A DNA stretch of 45,371 nt from Candidatus Omnitrophota bacterium (GCA_003598175.1 QZKN01000060.1:1-45371); one strand, 5' to 3'. Positions 17,676-26,870 are shown, numbered from the stretch's first letter. Numbers and translations: made by a program. Notes: generated by a model from the sequence alone, not told the origin.

Positions 17676-20600
17676 CTACGAATTTGTGGAAATCAAGTCG
17701 GTTGTTACGCCTGGCTTCTCTCCCTGTTTCCCGAACCAACGAGATACGAGAACATAAAAGAGGGGGATAAAGATGAGATCGATAAAGGTGGCGGAGAGCA
17801 TCCCGCCGGTGACTGCTGTTCCGATCTCATTCTGGGCTCCCGCTCCGGCGCCGGTCGTCAACGCGAGGGGCAACACACCGAAAAAGAATGCCAGCGACGT
17901 CATCATGACAGGCCGGAATCGAGTTTTTACCGCTCCCAAGGTTGCATCAACCAACCCTTCTCCGTTTTCGATGCGATGCTTGGCAAATTGAATAATTAAA
18001 ATTGCATTTTTCGTGGATAAACCAAGAGTGGTTAGAAATCCGATTTGAAAATACACATCATTGGGGAAACCTCGCAAATAGGTCGCCAGTGTTGCGCCGA
18101 AAACCCCCAATGGCAACATCAATAGATTGACAAAGGGGATCGTCCAACTCTCATACAGAGCGGCTACGCAAAGAAAGATGACCAGAATGGAAAAGGCATA
18201 TAGTGGGGCGGTTTGTGAACCGGCTTGCCGTTCCTGATAAGAAAGACCGGTCCAATCCATGCCAATGCCCTGTGGTAATTCTTTTACAAAATCTTCCATG
18301 GCTTGCATGGCTTCTCCCGAACTCCTTCCCGGCGCGGGCTCGCCCTGGATGTTGATGGAGGGAAAGCCATTGAAACGCTCCAGTTTGGGAGAACCGTAGG
18401 TCCAATGTCCAGAAGCGAAGGAAGTCAACGGCGTCATTTTTCCCACCGTATTGCGAACATAGAGTTTTTTCAGATCATCGGGCAACATGCGATAGGGGGC
18501 GTCCGCCTGGACATAGACTCGTTTGACGCGTCCGCCTTGAATAAAGTCATTCACATAGGCGCTGCCAAAAGCGGCTGAGATCGTATGGTGAATGGAACTG
18601 ATGGGAACGCCCAAACTCCCGGCTTTTGCCCAGTCCACATCCACTCGATACTCGGGCACATCATCCAAACCATTGGGCCGGACCTTGATTAATAGGGGGC
18701 TTTGCGCCGCCATACCCAGTATTTGATTGCGCGCATCCATCAATTTGGCATGTCCCAGGCCGCCACGATCCAGCAACTGAAAGTCAAAACCCTTGGCCAT
18801 GCCCAACTCGACCACAGCCGGCGGAGGAAAAGCGAAAACCAAACCATTTCGAATGGCGGCAAACCGTTTTGTGGCTCGTGCGGCAATTTCCAGAACTTTC
18901 AAATCCGGCCGATCTCGGAGGTCCCAATCCTTTAACTTTACAAACGCCATGCCGGAATTCTGGCCTCTGCCTGCGAAATTGACTCCGGAAATCGCCATAC
19001 AGGATTCCACCGCTTCTTGCTCATTCTCTAGAAAATAGGTTTGAACCTCTTTTGTAATCTGTTTGGTTTGTTCCAACGTCGAATTTCCCGGAAGAGTGAC
19101 CTGAATCATCATGATGCCCTGATCTTCATCCGGCAGATAAGCCGTGGGCATTTGTTGGAGCACGTATAACATTCCCGCCACGATGATCAGGTACAACAAC
19201 AAATAGCGGAACTTCCTGGCAATAGAGTGTCCTACCACGAACAGGTACCCATCTCTGATTTTAAAGAAGACGTGATCGAACCATCGGAAGAACGGCCGCA
19301 TAAACCAAACACCCGTTTCTGCCGCTTCATGTCCCTTGGGAACCGGTTTGAGAATGGAGGCGCACAAAACCGGCGTCAAAACCAAAGCGACCACCACCGA
19401 GAGGAGCATGGAGGCGATGATGGTAATGGAAAACTGGCGGTAAATGACGCCGGTGGAACCGGAGAAAAACGCCATCGGGCCGAACACCGCCGAAAGGACC
19501 AATCCGATTCCGATCAGCGCGCTGGTGATCTCGCCCATGGACTTGGCTGTGGCTTCTTTCGGAGATAATCCTTCCTCGCCCATGATGCGTTCCACGTTCT
19601 CGACGACAACAATCGCGTCATCCACCAGCAATCCGATGGCAAGCACCATGGCGAACATAGTCAACATGTTGATCGAGAATCCGAAAATTCCCAACACCGC
19701 AAATGTACCCAACAGCACGACCGGAACGGCGATGGTCGGAATCAATGTGGCCCGCATGTTTCCCATGAATAGGTACATGACCAGAAAAACAAGCGCGATC
19801 GCTTCAAACAAGGTTCTGACCACTTCTTCAATCGCGACTTCAATGAAGGGAGTGGTGTCATAGGGATAGACGACCTTCAAACCGGGGGGAAAAAAATGAC
19901 TCATTTCTTCCAAACGCTTGCGAATGGCGTTGGCGGTATCCAGGGCATTGGCGCCGGCTGCCTGTCGAATCGCCATGGCAGAGGAAGGTTTGTCATTATA
20001 ATAGGCTTCAATGTCATAAACCTCCGTTCCCAGTTCCGTGCGTCCGATATCCGAGATTTTTACCACCGATCCGTCGGGATTGGTCCGCAGGGGAATGGAG
20101 GCAAATTCCTCCGGTGTTTTTAGTAAACTTTGAACGATGATCGCGGCATTCAGGCGTTGTCCTTCCACGGCGGGAGCTCCGCCAAACTGTCCGGCGGACA
20201 CTTCCACATTGTAAGCCTTCAATCCATTGATCACGTCTTGAATCGTCATCTGATAGTCGGTGAGTTTGTCCGGATTCAGCCAGATGCGCATGGCGTACTG
20301 ACTGCCGAAGACTTCCACTTCACCCACTCCGGGCACGCGGGAAAGCACTTTTTCCAGGTTTGATTGCGCATAGTCGCGCAAATCGTTACCATTCATGCTT
20401 CCATCTTCGGAGATCAAGCCCACCAGCATAAGATAGTTGCGGGTGGACTTACTCACCCTAACGCCTTGACTTTGAATCACTTCCGGCAGATTTGCCATGG
20501 CTAATTGGAGTTTATTCTGCACCTGCGACCAGACCAGATCGGGATCGGTCCCCGGCTGAAAAGTCAGATCCAAACGGGAACTGCCGGAAGAATCACTGGT

Positions 20601-20843
20601 CGCGGTGAAATACAACATTTTATCAAGACCCGTCATCTTCTGTTCGATGATCTGGGTGACGCTGTTTTCAACCGTTTCCGCCGACGCCCCCGGATAAAAC
20701 GCCGAAATGGAAATGGACGGAGGCGCAATCGGCGGGTATTGTGAAATGGGGAGATTGAGAATCGCCAGGCAACCCGCCACCATGATGATAATGGCGATCA
20801 CCCATGCAAAGACAGGGCGCTCCAGGAAAAATTTAGATAGCAT
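17676..20843 (-). CDS. RND multidrug efflux pump, HAE1 (AcrB/MexB) type
   Basis: The 1055-residue protein has the length and order of AcrB: N-terminal helix MLSKFFLERPVFAWVIAI, porter loops, and helix 4 with the proton-relay pair Asp408-Asp409 in LLVDDAIVVVENV. A second large loop follows, and late helices contain the proton-relay lysine in STKNAILIIQFAKH. It acts as an inner-membrane trimer that exports hydrophobic or amphiphilic compounds using the proton motive force. It lies 16 bases after the adaptor gene, with TGAGG before the start, so the two are co-translated. No deletion or missing key residue was seen. Confidence 0.96.
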   Translation of the reverse strand: MLSKFFLERPVFAWVIAIIIMVAGCLAILNLPISQYPPIAPPSISISAFYPGASAETVENSVTQIIEQKMTGLDKMLYFTATSDSSGSSRLDLTFQPGTDPDLVWSQVQNKLQLAMANLPEVIQSQGVRVSKSTRNYLMLVGLISEDGSMNGNDLRDYAQSNLEKVLSRVPGVGEVEVFGSQYAMRIWLNPDKLTDYQMTIQDVINGLKAYNVEVSAGQFGGAPAVEGQRLNAAIIVQSLLKTPEEFASIPLRTNPDGSVVKISDIGRTELGTEVYDIEAYYNDKPSSAMAIRQAAGANALDTANAIRKRLEEMSHFFPPGLKVVYPYDTTPFIEVAIEEVVRTLFEAIALVFLVMYLFMGNMRATLIPTIAVPVVLLGTFAVLGIFGFSINMLTMFAMVLAIGLLVDDAIVVVENVERIMGEEGLSPKEATAKSMGEITSALIGIGLVLSAVFGPMAFFSGSTGVIYRQFSITIIASMLLSVVVALVLTPVLCASILKPVPKGHEAAETGVWFMRPFFRWFDHVFFKIRDGYLFVVGHSIARKFRYLLLYLIIVAGMLYVLQQMPTAYLPDEDQGIMMIQVTLPGNSTLEQTKQITKEVQTYFLENEQEAVESCMAISGVNFAGRGQNSGMAFVKLKDWDLRDRPDLKVLEIAARATKRFAAIRNGLVFAFPPPAVVELGMAKGFDFQLLDRGGLGHAKLMDARNQILGMAAQSPLLIKVRPNGLDDVPEYRVDVDWAKAGSLGVPISSIHHTISAAFGSAYVNDFIQGGRVKRVYVQADAPYRMLPDDLKKLYVRNTVGKMTPLTSFASGHWTYGSPKLERFNGFPSINIQGEPAPGRSSGEAMQAMEDFVKELPQGIGMDWTGLSYQERQAGSQTAPLYAFSILVIFLCVAALYESWTIPFVNLLMLPLGVFGATLATYLRGFPNDVYFQIGFLTTLGLSTKNAILIIQFAKHRIENGEGLVDATLGAVKTRFRPVMMTSLAFFFGVLPLALTTGAGAGAQNEIGTAVTGGMLSATFIDLIFIPLFYVLVSRWFGKQGEKPGVTTDLISTNS

Positions 20844-20859
20844 AATGAACCTCAGTCAG

Positions 20860-22173
20860 TTATTTCGATTCAAGGTTGGTGGTTTCCGCGGATTGGCTGA
20901 CGTCAACGATTACCGGATCGACCGTCGCGCCCGGGCGCACTTTTTGCATCCCCTCGACCATGACGCGGTCGCCCGCTTTCAGGCCGGAAGTGACCAGCCA
21001 ACGGTTGCCGAAACTGCGGTCGAGAGTCAGAGTTTGCTGCTGGATTTCATTCTCCGAATCCACCAACAACGTATAGGCATTGCCCTTCGGATCACGCGAC
21101 ACGGCTTGCTGCGGAATCAGAATCGCTTGTTGATTCTTCCCTTCCGTAATCTCGCCACGAACAAACATACCCGGCAGCAACACGTGATCCGGATTCGGAA
21201 CCACGATTCGTAAAACCACGGTCCCCATCGTCGGATCGACCGTGATGTCACGAAAATGAAGGTCTCCTTCCTGCGGATATTCCGTTCCATCTTCGAGATA
21301 GATTTTCACTTTGTTCTGTTGGATTCCATTCTGTACGATGTTTTTATTTTCCAACCGCTTTCGTAGCCGTAACAATTCGGTAGTCGATTGGGGAACATCG
21401 ACATAAACGGGATCCAATTGCTGAATCGTCGCCAAAGCGAGCGGCTGATACGCGGTAACGATCGCCCCCTCGGTAATGTCGGATTTCCCAATCCGGCCGC
21501 TAATCGGGGCGGTGATGCGGGTATAGTCCAGATTGATCTGCGCCGTTTTCACCACCGCTTCCGCCTGCTTGATCGCCGCTTCGGCTTCCGCGATGGCTTC
21601 CCGGTCTCGTCTTTCCTGGGCTTCGGCGAACTTGAGAGCAGCCTGAGCCACTTCATCTCCGGTTACGGCCTGATCCCGTTCCGTAAGGGAAACCGCTCCG
21701 CCTTCGGTCAATTCCTCAAAACGCGACCGGTTTTTTTGTGCAAAATTCAATGTGGCTTTTTGCTGATTGATATTCGCCTGGCTTGCTTGCAATAATGCTT
21801 TCATCCGTCCGACGGTTTTTTGCGCCACCGCCAGATTGGCTTCTGCATTTTCGAGTTCGGCTCGATAAAGCGATTCATCGATTTGGTAAAGAACCTGGCC
21901 GGCTTCCACATCGGCGCCCTCGGTGAAGAGACGCTCCCGGAGCAATCCGCTGACTTGTGGCCGAATTTCGGCGACGCGGAAAGCGGTAACTCGTCCCGGT
22001 AACTCGGTGGTCAGCACCACCGACTCGGTTTCCATGACCACCACTCCGACTTCGGGCGGCGCGGTTTGCGCATCCTCCGTGGCGGGAGTATTATTTTCAC
22101 ATCCGCTCAAAAAAACGCTTACTACAAATAGCGCCGTGTAAACGGCTGGCTTGGAAATCCTTTTAAGGATCAT
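20860..22173 (-). CDS. RND efflux periplasmic adaptor lipoprotein, AcrA/MexA type
   Basis: This protein of about 437 residues has a lipoprotein signal with lipobox LSGC, then the membrane-fusion-protein order. A beta-barrel/lipoyl half opens with ELPGRVTAFRVAEIRPQVSG, followed by an alpha-hairpin rich in Ala/Glu (about 100-200). The second lipoyl half has INLDYTRITAPISGRIGKS, and the beta-barrel has LLPGMFVRGEI. It would link the pump to the outer-membrane channel. A GTG at 22185 is in frame, but AAAAGG sits right before it and is correctly spaced for the ATG at 22173, which I take as the start. Confidence 0.95.
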   Translation of the reverse strand: MILKRISKPAVYTALFVVSVFLSGCENNTPATEDAQTAPPEVGVVVMETESVVLTTELPGRVTAFRVAEIRPQVSGLLRERLFTEGADVEAGQVLYQIDESLYRAELENAEANLAVAQKTVGRMKALLQASQANINQQKATLNFAQKNRSRFEELTEGGAVSLTERDQAVTGDEVAQAALKFAEAQERRDREAIAEAEAAIKQAEAVVKTAQINLDYTRITAPISGRIGKSDITEGAIVTAYQPLALATIQQLDPVYVDVPQSTTELLRLRKRLENKNIVQNGIQQNKVKIYLEDGTEYPQEGDLHFRDITVDPTMGTVVLRIVVPNPDHVLLPGMFVRGEITEGKNQQAILIPQQAVSRDPKGNAYTLLVDSENEIQQQTLTLDRSFGNRWLVTSGLKAGDRVMVEGMQKVRPGATVDPVIVDVSQSAETTNLESK

Positions 22174-22256
22174 AATGAAAAGCACCTTTTCTAAAAAATC
22201 GCCGATCGTGTCGGCCGGGCATTCTTTGAACTAACTATTCATCAATCTCGAAAACG

Positions 22257-22272
22257 GAATGAACGATCATTC
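22257..22272. promoter_or_regulatory. Candidate TetR operator, GAATGA-N4-TCATTC
   Basis: A perfect 6-base inverted repeat with a 4-base spacer lies between tetR and the adaptor gene, about 85 bases upstream of the adaptor start. A second palindrome, TTCATGAA (22276-22283), follows at once. That same core forms part of the palindrome upstream of tetR. Assignment to the local TetR protein is inference. Confidence 0.4.
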
Positions 22273-22318
22273 ATATTCATGAAAAAAAATAAACTTGGAT
22301 GCATCCTGATGTTTCATA

Positions 22319-22894
22319 TTACCGTTTGATTCCATCCCAACACGCCTCGATTACTTTGGCGATCATCTCCTCGTCAAGGATGAAAAAACCGAGGATATGA
22401 TCACGCACCATGTCCATGATGGGACCCAACGCCAAGGCAAACAACACGACCAGAGGGAGGTCCTTCATCACACCTTGAGCATGGCCTTCTTTAAACAATT
22501 TCAGAAATGGTCCGGACTCCCCTTTATTCTCCAAGATTTTGTCGCGGCGCATTTCCACTCCATACGGGGAATTGAAGAATTGCTCCAAATATTTGAATTG
22601 CAATGGATTGGCAATCAGATATTGAAATAAGGTTGTCATCAAAAAAAGAAAACGGTCCCGTATCGACAGATTATCAAGAGATTTTATCGTAAGCGCCTCA
22701 TACAATTTCATCTCCGCTTCCTTAAATAATTCCCGAATGAGTACGTCTTTGCTCTCGAAATAGCGGTATATCGTGCCGGCGCCCACTTTTGCCTGATCGG
22801 CGATCATTGCCATCGAGGTGGCATGAAATCCGTTCTCCGCGATCAGTTCCAACGCAACGCGGACTATCTCATCTCGTTTTCCCGTTTTTGTCAT
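22319..22894 (-). CDS. TetR/AcrR-family repressor of the efflux operon
   Basis: The 191-residue protein has an N-terminal TetR DNA-binding domain: IVRVALELIAENGFHATSM, IADQAKVGAGTIYRYFESKD at about 28-50, then a divergent all-helical ligand domain. The HTH core G-A-G-T-I-Y-R-Y-F is intact. It is encoded directly upstream of, and on the same strand as, the adaptor-pump-channel genes, with a 145-base gap that contains palindromes. This is the classical layout of a self-regulated efflux operon induced by a pump substrate. A GGTGGAG ribosome site precedes the start. Ligand unknown. Confidence 0.93.
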   Translation of the reverse strand: MTKTGKRDEIVRVALELIAENGFHATSMAMIADQAKVGAGTIYRYFESKDVLIRELFKEAEMKLYEALTIKSLDNLSIRDRFLFLMTTLFQYLIANPLQFKYLEQFFNSPYGVEMRRDKILENKGESGPFLKLFKEGHAQGVMKDLPLVVLFALALGPIMDMVRDHILGFFILDEEMIAKVIEACWDGIKR

Positions 22895-23316
22895 CTCATC
22901 TCCACCGAAAGGAATGTTCCATCGTTATGAAAAAATTTCATGAAATTCTACCTGGCAAGTAACATTTATACGGCTGAAACCACTTATCTTGTTTTTCCGA
23001 TTGCTTCCTGGCATTTTTGCGGAATGAATATTCACTCTATCAGAATATCCATTTCGTTCGCCGGCGTCAATGAGAAATACAAAATCATAGTGAAATTCCA
23101 TGAACATACACCTGATAATCTCCTTTCCATGCATTTCGTGATACAAACACTCCCCACAAAAGCGCAAATAATACCGCCATCGTCGCCAGTCACATTCCAC
23201 ATCCACCGATATGGTTTCACCTGGAACAGTGGTCGGACTATCTTACACGCTTGTCATTTTCCCCCTTCCTGGCTACCTTTGATTCATATCGAATCACACA
23301 ATCGCGGGAGATATTG
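22895..23316. other. Divergent intergenic region, tetR / pilT
   Basis: This stretch of 422 bases separates the divergent tetR and pilT genes and should hold both promoters. Apart from the palindrome at 22934-22947 and a GGGAG ribosome site before pilT (23306-23310), I see no gene, repeat or RNA. An open plus-strand frame across it has no protein-like composition. Confidence 0.5.
22934..22947. promoter_or_regulatory. Perfect 14-base palindrome upstream of tetR
   Basis: AATTTCATGAAATT is a perfect palindrome 40 bases upstream of the tetR start. It contains TTCATGAA, also present at 22276-22283 in the tetR-adaptor gap. This is a likely autoregulatory operator, by position and shared core. Confidence 0.45.
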
Positions 23317-24399
23317 ATGGACATTGCCGAATTATTCGAATTGACCAAAACCAAACAGGCGTCCGACCTGCTGTTGACCGCCGGCGCGCCGCCGGTGTTG
23401 CGCATTCATGGGAATTTGACGCGCACCGACTTTCCCCCTCTCATCCCCAAAGAAGTCAAGCAACTGGTTTATAGTTTGTTGAGCGAGGATCAACGGTTGG
23501 TTTTCGAGCGGGAAAAAGAGTTGGATTTTTCATTGGGAATGGGCGCGGAGCACCGATTTCGCGTCAATGTGTACCTGCAAAAAGGCTGCGTGGCGGCCGC
23601 CTTTCGTCCGATTCCGAACACGATTCCGAAATTGAAGGATCTCGGCCTGCCGCCGCTGGTGTACGATCTGGCATTCTCGCCGCAAGGCCTGATTCTGGTG
23701 ACCGGCCCGACCGGTCATGGAAAATCCACAACGCAGGCGTCCATTATCGATCTGATCAACACCAACAAGCGATGCCATATCATTTCCGTCGAAGATCCGA
23801 TCGAATATGTGCATCAAAATAAAAACAGCATCGTCGATCAGCGCGAATTGGGAGGGGATACCCTTTCCTTTTCCACCGCGTTGAAATACGTGTTGCGACA
23901 GGATCCCGACGTAATTTTGATCGGAGAAATGCGGGATTTGGATACCATCCAGGCGGCTCTGACCGCGGCGGAAACCGGCCACCTCGTCCTGGCCACGCTG
24001 CACACCAACGATGCGGTGCAGACCATTGACCGCATTATCGACGTTTTTCCCCAACATCAGCAACAACAGGTGCGCGTGCAGCTTTCTCTCACGTTGAGCG
24101 CAGTCGTCTCGCAACGCCTGCTTCCCAAGAAATCCGGAAACGGACGGGTTCTGGCGGTGGAATTACTGAAAAATGTCCACTCTTCCGCCAATCTGATCCG
24201 TGAAGGCAAATCCCACCAATTATACAGCGTAATCGAAACCGGCTCAAAAGACGGGATGACGACAATGGACGCTTCTCTCATTCGTCTTTATCAACGGGGA
24301 ATCATAACGATGGAAGAGGCGCAACTGCACATGCGCAATCCGCAAGCGTTATTGGAAATGGAACTGAAACAACCCACAAACAATAAACGCGGGGATTAA
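23317..24399 (+). CDS. pilT: Type IV pilus retraction ATPase PilT
   Basis: The 360-residue protein starts MDIAELFELTKTKQASDLLL, typical of PilT (helix followed by A-S-D-L). Walker A GPTGHGKST is at 130-138 (His in place of the usual Ser), the Asp box around 156-166, Walker B within DPDVILIGEMRD at 196-207, and the His box TGHLVLATLHTNDA at 220-233. The C-terminal NLIREGK element, needed for retraction in PilT, is present in the form SSANLIREGKSHQL. It would act as a cytoplasmic hexamer that depolymerises type IV pili. No other pilus genes are adjacent. A longer in-frame start at 23251 has no ribosome site. Confidence 0.93.
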   Translation: MDIAELFELTKTKQASDLLLTAGAPPVLRIHGNLTRTDFPPLIPKEVKQLVYSLLSEDQRLVFEREKELDFSLGMGAEHRFRVNVYLQKGCVAAAFRPIPNTIPKLKDLGLPPLVYDLAFSPQGLILVTGPTGHGKSTTQASIIDLINTNKRCHIISVEDPIEYVHQNKNSIVDQRELGGDTLSFSTALKYVLRQDPDVILIGEMRDLDTIQAALTAAETGHLVLATLHTNDAVQTIDRIIDVFPQHQQQQVRVQLSLTLSAVVSQRLLPKKSGNGRVLAVELLKNVHSSANLIREGKSHQLYSVIETGSKDGMTTMDASLIRLYQRGIITMEEAQLHMRNPQALLEMELKQPTNNKRGD

Positions 24400-24406
24400 T
24401 GTTCGA

Positions 24407-26029
24407 TCACATCTCATGCGAATCGAGTTCGCTGGCGTACAAGGGTTGTTCTTTGGAATCGGTTACATTCAGAAGTTTCTTTTTTCTCTCAGCCGCCTCA
24501 AGTTGCATACGTTCTTCCTGCACATCCGCTCGTTTTTTCATGATGTAACGGACGGTTAAATTGACGCAAAGTAGCACAATGACGGCCATGGCCCCGGCAG
24601 CGCCGCCAATGGAATTCATTTTGCTGATGGTAAGCGCGCAAAAGCCGGTGATCAATGCTGCAAGAAAGGCGGAAAAAAACCAGCCGAAAATCACCCAGAT
24701 CATTCGCGCGATTTTCAAATGGGAATCGCCGCGCACAAAAATCCGATCGGCCCACCCGGTTGCAATAACCGCTGCAAAAGCAACATACGTCGTGGATACA
24801 GGCAATGCCAGACCGGAGGCAAAAGCGATTACACTTCCCGATACGGAGGTGATCACTGCAGCGCGCAAGGCGTCATAATGCTGAAGTTTTTTCTTCTCCT
24901 GAATCAATGGTTCGGGAGCCAATGCTTTACTCGGGTCATGGGACTTGACGAACAGTTCAGCCAGCCAGAGACACCACCGTGGAGCATAGAGGCGGACAAT
25001 ATCACCCTGGCTGCCGGTGTTCACTTCGGCGCGCGTCACCCGCTGGGCGTTTCTCGTCGACATGCCGATGGCTAACAACACTCCGCAAAAGAGAAGAAGC
25101 CAGGATGGGACTTCAACACTGGTCGCAATTTCCCCATGTTGATAAATCATATAGGATGCTACGCCCGGAGAGGCGCAATTCGCCAAATCATTCTGACCAA
25201 AGGCAAATGCGGTGGCGATCATTCCCATAATCGCCAACGATGAAAATAGATTCCGTTGGACGATGACTCCTCCCACTCGCATGATCACCCACACCAGAAT
25301 CGCAAGCAAGCACCATAACGAAATGAGAAAAAACGGCGCTCCCAACAAATCTAAAGTTCCCGCTTTTATAACTTTGATGAAAGCGACATTTTTCATTCCT
25401 TTCATTAAAATAAAAAAAGCCAGACCGGTCAGTAACGCTCCCGCAATCCATGGACCGTGCAAACGGATTTTCTCAATATCATCGCAATCCTGCCCCATCG
25501 CTCCTCGGAACGCGCGCTGGATTAAAAATCCGCAAGCGCCGCTGATGAATATCGAACATACTATGGCTAACAATACGACGCCGCTCGAGGTCCATTGAAC
25601 CGCATTCGCGCCGCCGACCATGAATCCTCCCCCCAGCAAAGAAAATACAAGTCCCGCGGTAGTGGAAATAGGCATCCCATAGGCGGAAAATGAATAAAGA
25701 AGAACAGTATCCGTCAAATACACGCTTATATAGATCGCCAGCGCATCGTGGAGACTTAGAACCGTGGGATCAAAAATCCCTTTGCGAGCGGTTTCCATTA
25801 CCGGCGATGAGGCCCAGGCGCCGATGATCACCGCCAATCCTGCTATCTGGACGGCCCTTCGGCGGCGCAATACGCGAGCGCCGAACACGGCGTTCACAAT
25901 ATTTGCCGCATCATTGCGCCCCACTTCAATCGTATCCCAAATCAACATACCGATTGCGATCAACACAGCAATGTGTAAAAAATCAAAATGGAATGCACCA
26001 GCCAGAAAATCCATCGTCATTTGTCCCAT
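24407..26029 (-). CDS. PiT-family inorganic phosphate transporter
   Basis: The 540-residue polytopic protein carries two inverted halves typical of the PiT (PF01384) family. The first signature is GRNDAAN at 37-43, followed by IVNAVFGARVL, and the second is GQNDLANCASPGV at 278-290. The paired GMPISTTAGLVFSLLGGG and LALPVSTTYVAFAAV helices are also present. About twelve membrane segments are visible, with hydrophilic loops near 175-190 and 330-370 and a charged C-terminus (505-540). Low-affinity phosphate (or metal-phosphate or sulfate) symport with cations is the family role. The PhoU-like partner gene often found beside such genes is absent. It is convergent with pilT, 7 bases apart. Confidence 0.92.
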   Translation of the reverse strand: MGQMTMDFLAGAFHFDFLHIAVLIAIGMLIWDTIEVGRNDAANIVNAVFGARVLRRRRAVQIAGLAVIIGAWASSPVMETARKGIFDPTVLSLHDALAIYISVYLTDTVLLYSFSAYGMPISTTAGLVFSLLGGGFMVGGANAVQWTSSGVVLLAIVCSIFISGACGFLIQRAFRGAMGQDCDDIEKIRLHGPWIAGALLTGLAFFILMKGMKNVAFIKVIKAGTLDLLGAPFFLISLWCLLAILVWVIMRVGGVIVQRNLFSSLAIMGMIATAFAFGQNDLANCASPGVASYMIYQHGEIATSVEVPSWLLLFCGVLLAIGMSTRNAQRVTRAEVNTGSQGDIVRLYAPRWCLWLAELFVKSHDPSKALAPEPLIQEKKKLQHYDALRAAVITSVSGSVIAFASGLALPVSTTYVAFAAVIATGWADRIFVRGDSHLKIARMIWVIFGWFFSAFLAALITGFCALTISKMNSIGGAAGAMAVIVLLCVNLTVRYIMKKRADVQEERMQLEAAERKKKLLNVTDSKEQPLYASELDSHEM

Positions 26030-26130
26030 CTTTACTCGTCAAATTGGATATCCTACCGATTATTCTTGAACAATGTTAGAAACAGATTAGGCGACAGCAA
26101 TACATTAGTATAAATGTATAGACGGAAAGC

Positions 26131-26256
26131 ATGAGTGACAAGGATAAAATTCACAAAGGTTTTATTCAAATCTTGCGCCGATTGGAATTAATTGATATGA
26201 TCCTTTCCGAAATAGCGCTCCAGAGAACGATAAATCGTATTTCAGCGTCCGAATGA
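26131..26256 (+). CDS. Small open frame upstream of the STAS gene
   Basis: This 41-residue frame begins MSDKDKIHKGFIQILRRLEL and ends ISASE, with a possible GGAAAG ribosome site. It lies on the same strand as the STAS gene and ends 31 bases before it. The charged, helical composition is protein-like, but I recognise no family and the evidence is thin. It could equally be a leader peptide or chance. Confidence 0.3.
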   Translation: MSDKDKIHKGFIQILRRLELIDMILSEIALQRTINRISASE

Positions 26257-26287
26257 CGCGTTCCATCAAATCGGTTCGGAGAAAACC

Positions 26288-26611
26288 ATGTACGAATGCA
26301 AAAAACAGGATGAAAAACTGATGGTCGCGTTCAGCGGCCGCCTGGATTCGTTGGCGTGTGCGAAGATACAGGATTCGTTGTTGGAAAAAATCGAAGAAGC
26401 AAAACTGCCGGTCGTGTTCGATTTCAAAAACGTGGATTATGTAACCTCGGCGTTTATCCGCATCTGTATCACCGTCTACAAACTTATCGGGAAAGAGAAT
26501 TTAACCTGCGTCCGAATGAATTCTCCCGAAGTGAAAGAAGTTTTCAAACTTTCGAGGCTCGATCACTACATCCAAATGGATTCCGAGATGGACAGTTTCA
26601 TGCACGGATGA
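26288..26611 (+). CDS. STAS-domain protein (anti-sigma factor antagonist type)
   Basis: The 107-residue single-domain protein follows the STAS pattern: strand LMVAFSGRLDS, helix KIQDSLLEKI, strand PVVFDFKNVDYVTSAFIRIC, helix, and a final strand around YIQMDSEMD. Ser54 (in VTSAFIR) sits where SpoIIAA/RsbV-type proteins are phosphorylated by a partner kinase, though the usual D-S-S-G is replaced by T-S-A-F. The family acts by binding anti-sigma kinases or larger partners in signalling. No kinase or phosphatase gene is adjacent, so the pathway is unknown. GGAGAAAACC precedes the start. Confidence 0.85.
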   Translation: MYECKKQDEKLMVAFSGRLDSLACAKIQDSLLEKIEEAKLPVVFDFKNVDYVTSAFIRICITVYKLIGKENLTCVRMNSPEVKEVFKLSRLDHYIQMDSEMDSFMHG

Positions 26612-26623
26612 TCCACTCGTGGG

Positions 26624-26757
26624 TAAAGCAAGCGTCCCGCTTGCATGAACGGCGCAGGCGGGGACGCCTGCTCTACCCGCGTAGATGTAAATGCAACGCC
26701 GCCGTCCCGGCGGCATTTTGAATTGCCGGCAGGATGCCGGCGTTACATTTTCATCTA
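26624..26757. repeat. Composite hairpin repeat, copy 1
   Basis: Four short hairpins follow each other: GCAAGCG-TCC-CGCTTGC (26628-26644), GCAGGCG-GGGA-CGCCTGC (26654-26671), GCCGCC-GTCCC-GGCGGC (26698-26714) and GCCGGC-AGGAT-GCCGGC (26725-26741). The last two lie inside a larger inverted repeat whose 19-base arms (26682-26700 and 26739-26757) agree at 17 positions. Arms differ between hairpins but each is self-complementary, and the centres are variants of GGGAC or AGGAT. The left half aligns over about 55 bases with the reverse complement of 41246-41310. Confidence 0.7.
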
Positions 26758-26775
26758 AAAGAAAAAGACCGGATC

Positions 26776-26788
26776 CAAGCTCCGCTTG
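26776..26788. repeat. Short hairpin, CAAGC-TCC-GCTTG
   Basis: A 5-base stem around TCC, followed by TTACCC, resembles the first hairpin of the composite repeat just upstream (GCAAGCG-TCC-CGCTTGC). It is a probable degenerate member of the same family. Confidence 0.4.
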
Positions 26789-26846
26789 TTACCCGGCCTC
26801 AAAGTTACCGAAGGCTGTTGGTCAGCTCCGCCAACATCAACCTCCG

Positions 26847-26870
26847 AAACCCCTGAAGGTTGTGGGGTTT
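26847..26870 (+). terminator. Terminator-like hairpin
   Basis: AAACCCC and GGGGTTT form a 7-base stem with a 10-base loop and the sequence ends in TTTT. It lies 236 bases after the STAS gene with no closer gene on that strand, so which transcript it ends is unclear. Confidence 0.35.

Noticed and set aside
22940..23317. 125-codon open frame in the tetR-pilT gap
   Set aside because: No ribosome site, no family features, and it spans the region expected to hold two promoters.
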